Shown here one piece after another: positions 6,188-8,331 of a DNA stretch of 8,331 bases. The translations under genes were made by a program, and so were the position numbers. The notes under the pieces were generated by a model that made no database searches, was not told the DNA's origin, and saw only the letters and a list, made by a program, of their open reading frames with translations. Numbering within the stretch: position 1 is the stretch's first letter; the number at the start of each line of letters is the position of its first letter. The DNA is taken from assembly GCA_047516825.1 (NCBI GenBank), contig JAKZUA010000144.1, positions 1 through 8,331 of the forward strand, written 5' to 3'. Source of the stretch: JADFQT01 sp047516825. Its GTDB lineage: Bacteria > Chloroflexota > Dehalococcoidia > Lucifugimonadales > UBA3495.

Positions 6188-7892
6188 AACTGCGCCGCCA
6201 ACTGCGATGCCTGCAGCGGTAGCAAAGCCGGACGACGGCGCCATGGCCGGACCCGTGTATGCCCCCTCTTTCGCTTCCTACTGGAAACCGCCCACCGACT
6301 TCTACGGACAACCCGTCCGGGGCGGCACTCTCCGCCATCTCTACGAGGACCCTCTGGAGCACGCCAACGTCTGGGGCGCCAGCGGTGGACAGGCTACCCG
6401 GATGCGCCTTTACACTGACAACCATATAGTGCAGGAGAATCCCTACAACGCCGGTGAAATTGTCCCAGACCTGGCCAAAGGCTGGACCCAAAAAGACGAC
6501 GCCACCGGCGTTACCTTCTTCTTCCACGATAACATCAAGTGGCACCAGGGCGAGGCTTTCGTCTGTGAGGACGCCAGGTTTTGGATTGAGACCATGCTAA
6601 GCGGCGAAGGCCTTACTGCCAGCAGACAAAAGGGCAACTTGGGTTTTATCGACATCGATGCCGTTAAATGCCTGGACGACCTTACGCTGGAAGTGGGGTT
6701 CCAGGGTCCCTTTGGTGTTTGGGGGCTGGCCTTCGCCAAGAATAACGCCGTGGTGTTCCAGAAGGACTGGTTCCTGGCCAACGGGGAAGATGCCAGGTTC
6801 CAGGACCTCTCCCAGGGTACCGGCCCCTTCCTGTGGGAAGAGGGACAAAGGGTGGGTGTGGACACCCAGCGCTTTGAGAGGAACCCCAACTCCTTCAAGG
6901 GAGACGGGGCTTTGCCCTATTTGGATAACGTGGTTTTGACCGGCATCTTGGACGAATCGTCCCAGCAGGCAGCCCTGCTGGCCCACCAGGGGGATTGGCA
7001 CTGGGTGCGCAACTGGGGCCAGTATGACGCCTATGTGGCCCACCCTCAGATTGTGACGGTGAACGGGTCCACCCGGGGCCATCTCCAATTTATTCAAAAC
7101 GTCCGCAAACCTCCCTTTGACAATGTGCGGGTGCGTCAAGCAGTCGTAATGAGTATTGACCGGAATGCGGCAATCGCGGTTCTCCAGGACGGGCACGGGA
7201 CCTTTGGACAGGTAATGCCCCCGGGCGCTGGCTGGGACCTGGACCGAGCCAGAGCCTGCGCGATTCCTGGCTGGTGCGCGCCTGAAGACATGAAGGCCCA
7301 GCGGGCCGAGGCCAAGAAGATCCTTGAAGAAGAGGGCTTTGACTTCGACAAGACCTACATTTTCACAGTGGAGAGCGACCAGCAGGTAGTGAACCGGGCC
7401 ACATTTATTCAAGAGCAGATGCGGTTGGTGGGCATCAAAACCGACTTCGACCAGTTGGAAAGTATCGCCTACGACACGCAGCAATTCGATGGATCCTGGG
7501 GCGACTTGAATGACCCCTTCATGGGGATGAATGAATACCATGGTTCAAAATCATTTAGCGACAATATGTGGGTACCCGGGGCACCGCCCCACATCCAGGA
7601 GTTGCAGCAGCAGGTTGACGATTTGCTGTTCAAATTATCCACTACCCTGGACCAGGCGGAGCGGAAACTCCGGTCCGATGAGCTACAGATCTTGATTATG
7701 AATAACTACTGGAATCTACCCGTGTACTGGGAGCAGGAAGCGGTGGCCTTCTGGCCCGAAGTGCGGGGCTACGTCCATGCTGCTCAGCCCGCTGGCGCCC
7801 ACGTTAAGATGGAGCATGTGTGGATTGATCCGTCCCACAAGGACGACAAAAATAACAGTGGCCAGATGACCGGAGTGCCCGGCGGCTTCTAG
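6144..7892 (+). CDS. Family 5 extracellular solute-binding protein, 5'-truncated
   Basis: This encodes the substrate-capturing protein of a dipeptide/oligopeptide-type (SBP_bac_5) ABC importer. Landmarks: an Ala/Glu/Met/Thr linker (1-35), PVRGGTLRHLY (58-67), EIVPDLAKGW (105-114), FFFHDNIKWHQGEAF (125-139), GTGPFLW, the FDNVRVRQAVVMSIDR segment near 325-340, and NNYWNLPVYWEQEAVAFW (about 520-537). The mature domain looks complete (582 residues) and uninterrupted. No signal peptide or lipobox Cys exists: the frame can be extended upstream only to 6111, where a TGA (6108-6110) closes it, and homologous-looking linker sequence (AEASEAMEATT) starts near 6126. The 5' end, promoter and export signal were therefore lost at the junction with element debris, and the product could not reach its site. 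The natural partner permease follows at 8126. Confidence 0.85.
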   Translation: MEATTTAPSEAMEATTAPPTAMPAAVAKPDDGAMAGPVYAPSFASYWKPPTDFYGQPVRGGTLRHLYEDPLEHANVWGASGGQATRMRLYTDNHIVQENPYNAGEIVPDLAKGWTQKDDATGVTFFFHDNIKWHQGEAFVCEDARFWIETMLSGEGLTASRQKGNLGFIDIDAVKCLDDLTLEVGFQGPFGVWGLAFAKNNAVVFQKDWFLANGEDARFQDLSQGTGPFLWEEGQRVGVDTQRFERNPNSFKGDGALPYLDNVVLTGILDESSQQAALLAHQGDWHWVRNWGQYDAYVAHPQIVTVNGSTRGHLQFIQNVRKPPFDNVRVRQAVVMSIDRNAAIAVLQDGHGTFGQVMPPGAGWDLDRARACAIPGWCAPEDMKAQRAEAKKILEEEGFDFDKTYIFTVESDQQVVNRATFIQEQMRLVGIKTDFDQLESIAYDTQQFDGSWGDLNDPFMGMNEYHGSKSFSDNMWVPGAPPHIQELQQQVDDLLFKLSTTLDQAERKLRSDELQILIMNNYWNLPVYWEQEAVAFWPEVRGYVHAAQPAGAHVKMEHVWIDPSHKDDKNNSGQMTGVPGGF

Positions 7893-7913
7893 CCCAGCAC
7901 CTTTTAATAGCTA

Positions 7914-7946
7914 AGGCAGAGGCAGGTTGTAAACCTGCCTCTGCCT
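7914..7946 (+). terminator. Perfect 15-bp hairpin after the binding-protein gene
   Basis: AGGCAGAGGCAGGTT pairs exactly with AACCTGCCTCTGCCT around a GTA loop, 21 bases after the stop codon. No T-run follows on either strand, so it does not fit a classic intrinsic terminator. In binding-protein transporter operons such structures often stabilise the 3' end of the abundant binding-protein message or attenuate reading into the permease genes; that role is inferred here. Confidence 0.5.
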
Positions 7947-8125
7947 GTGTAATCCCATACTGATAGAGAAGCTCACCTGTAAATCCAGGAACCCAACCGC
8001 TAAGTAAATCAGATAACTGCAACCGGCGAAGCTCGTTCTTTACCCAATCTTCCCAGCAAACCAGCGATCTTGACCTTTGGCGGCCAAATGAAATCCCCGG
8101 TGAGGAGCCGGAGGGAGTAGTCAAC
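7947..8125 (+). other. Spacer between binding-protein and permease genes
   Basis: No convincing gene is present. The stretch ends with a ribosome site for the permease (GGAGGG at 8110-8115, ten bases before the ATG). TTGACC near 8070 could be part of a promoter, but no good -10 was identified. Confidence 0.4.
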
Positions 8126-8179
8126 ATGAGGACCTATCTCTTGAAGCGGTTGCTCCTTTTCATTCCCACCGCCTTCGGA
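8126..8179 (+). pseudogene. ABC transporter permease, first 18 codons only
   Basis: MRTYLLKRLLLFIPTAFG is the typical N-terminus of DppB/OppB-type permeases: a short basic start, then the first membrane helix. After Gly18 the frame passes into foreign sequence (ACPTNPL) and stops at 8201-8203. The break coincides with an IS1182-like end. Its position directly after a family 5 binding protein is the standard operon order, so the gene was the first membrane subunit of the same importer. Whether the rest of the gene resumes beyond the IS cannot be seen here. Confidence 0.75.
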
Positions 8180-8331
8180 GCCTGTCCCACAAACCCCCTT
8201 TGAAAGTCGAGGTTAGAGCCCTAAACTGGTGACAGTTGAAGATAGGGGTGTACGGGATGGCCTACAATCTGGTGCCCTGTGACCGGGAGCAAGGATACTT
8301 GATGCCCCCTTCCTTACAGGAGTGGCTACCC
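8180..8331 (+). mobile_element. IS1182-like insertion sequence, left end
   Basis: The sequence switches abruptly from permease coding at about 8180 (GCCTGTCCCACAAACCCCC), and 77 bases later a transposase reading frame begins. The exact first base of the IS (8180 or within a few bases), the other inverted repeat and the target duplication lie outside what can be checked in the window. Confidence 0.65.
8257..8331 (+). CDS. IS1182-family transposase, N-terminus (partial)
   Basis: The 25 codons visible contain EQGYLMPPSLQEWLP, matching the conserved opening of IS1182-family DDE transposases (a short lead-in, then L-x-P-P-S-L-x-D/E-W-L-P). The ATG at 8257 is preceded by a modest purine-rich site (AGGGG near 8243-8247). 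The gene is cut by the window end. In an intact copy it would run well over 400 codons and carry the DDE catalytic domain downstream. Confidence 0.7.
   Translation, partial: MAYNLVPCDREQGYLMPPSLQEWLP

Noticed and set aside
6125..6244. N-terminal extension of the zinc-finger frame (MAPSSGFATAAG onward)
   Set aside because: It is the complement of the Ala/Glu/Met/Thr linker repeats of the solute-binding protein and not a real hydrophobic N-terminus.
6597..7541. Long minus-strand open frame (314 codons) opposite the solute-binding protein
   Set aside because: It is fully antisense to a gene with clear family motifs, has no family resemblance of its own, and its length follows from the GC-rich codon bias of the plus-strand gene.
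7914..7950. Hairpin called as a confident intrinsic terminator
   Set aside because: No T-run follows on either strand; it is kept only as a hairpin of uncertain role.

Overview
The window looks like bacterial chromosome, most likely from an uncultured Chloroflexota (Dehalococcoidia/SAR202-like). This is inferred from gene style and not proven: a long O-antigen-ligase-like membrane protein fused to a TPR tail, a stand-alone NIPSNAP protein, AP2-type tyrosine integrases, and a family 5 solute-binding protein with an Ala/Glu/Met/Thr-rich linker. There are no ribosomal or other marker genes to fix the taxonomy.

Left part (1-3244). A 669-residue polysaccharide ligase/polymerase-type membrane protein lies on the minus strand (124-2133). 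A gene-poor stretch of about 600 bases follows, then a small NIPSNAP-domain protein on the plus strand with a very strong Shine-Dalgarno (2743-3045), then a complete tRNA-Leu(CAA) with encoded CCA (3159-3244).

Middle part (3245 to about 6125). This is an accretion of integrative-element debris abutting the tRNA 3' end. A tyrosine recombinase gene ends 12 bases after the CCA, the usual layout for a tRNA-targeting element. It is split by a 925-bp IS5-family element (4136-5060) with perfect 16-bp inverted repeats and a 3-bp target duplication; removing the IS and one duplicate restores a 390-residue integrase with all catalytic residues. The IS transposase itself needs a one-base shift at a GGGG run. 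Upstream lie a third copy of an integrase-like Arm domain, a badly decayed second integrase (core-binding domain in two frames, catalytic domain gone), and the C-terminal zinc-finger end of an unknown protein.

Right part (about 6126-8331). A dipeptide/oligopeptide-type ABC transporter locus is damaged at both ends. The substrate-binding protein has lost its signal peptide where it meets the element debris, and the following permease gene is broken after 18 codons by an IS1182-like element whose transposase runs off the window. A perfect 15-bp hairpin sits between the two transporter genes.

Overall this is a hotspot of successive insertions, with at least four recombination-type units (two or three tyrosine integrases, IS5, IS1182). 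Most of the biology is loss: a disabled integrase, a disabled uptake system and decayed relics. I saw no CRISPR array, toxin-antitoxin pair or recognisable defence system.
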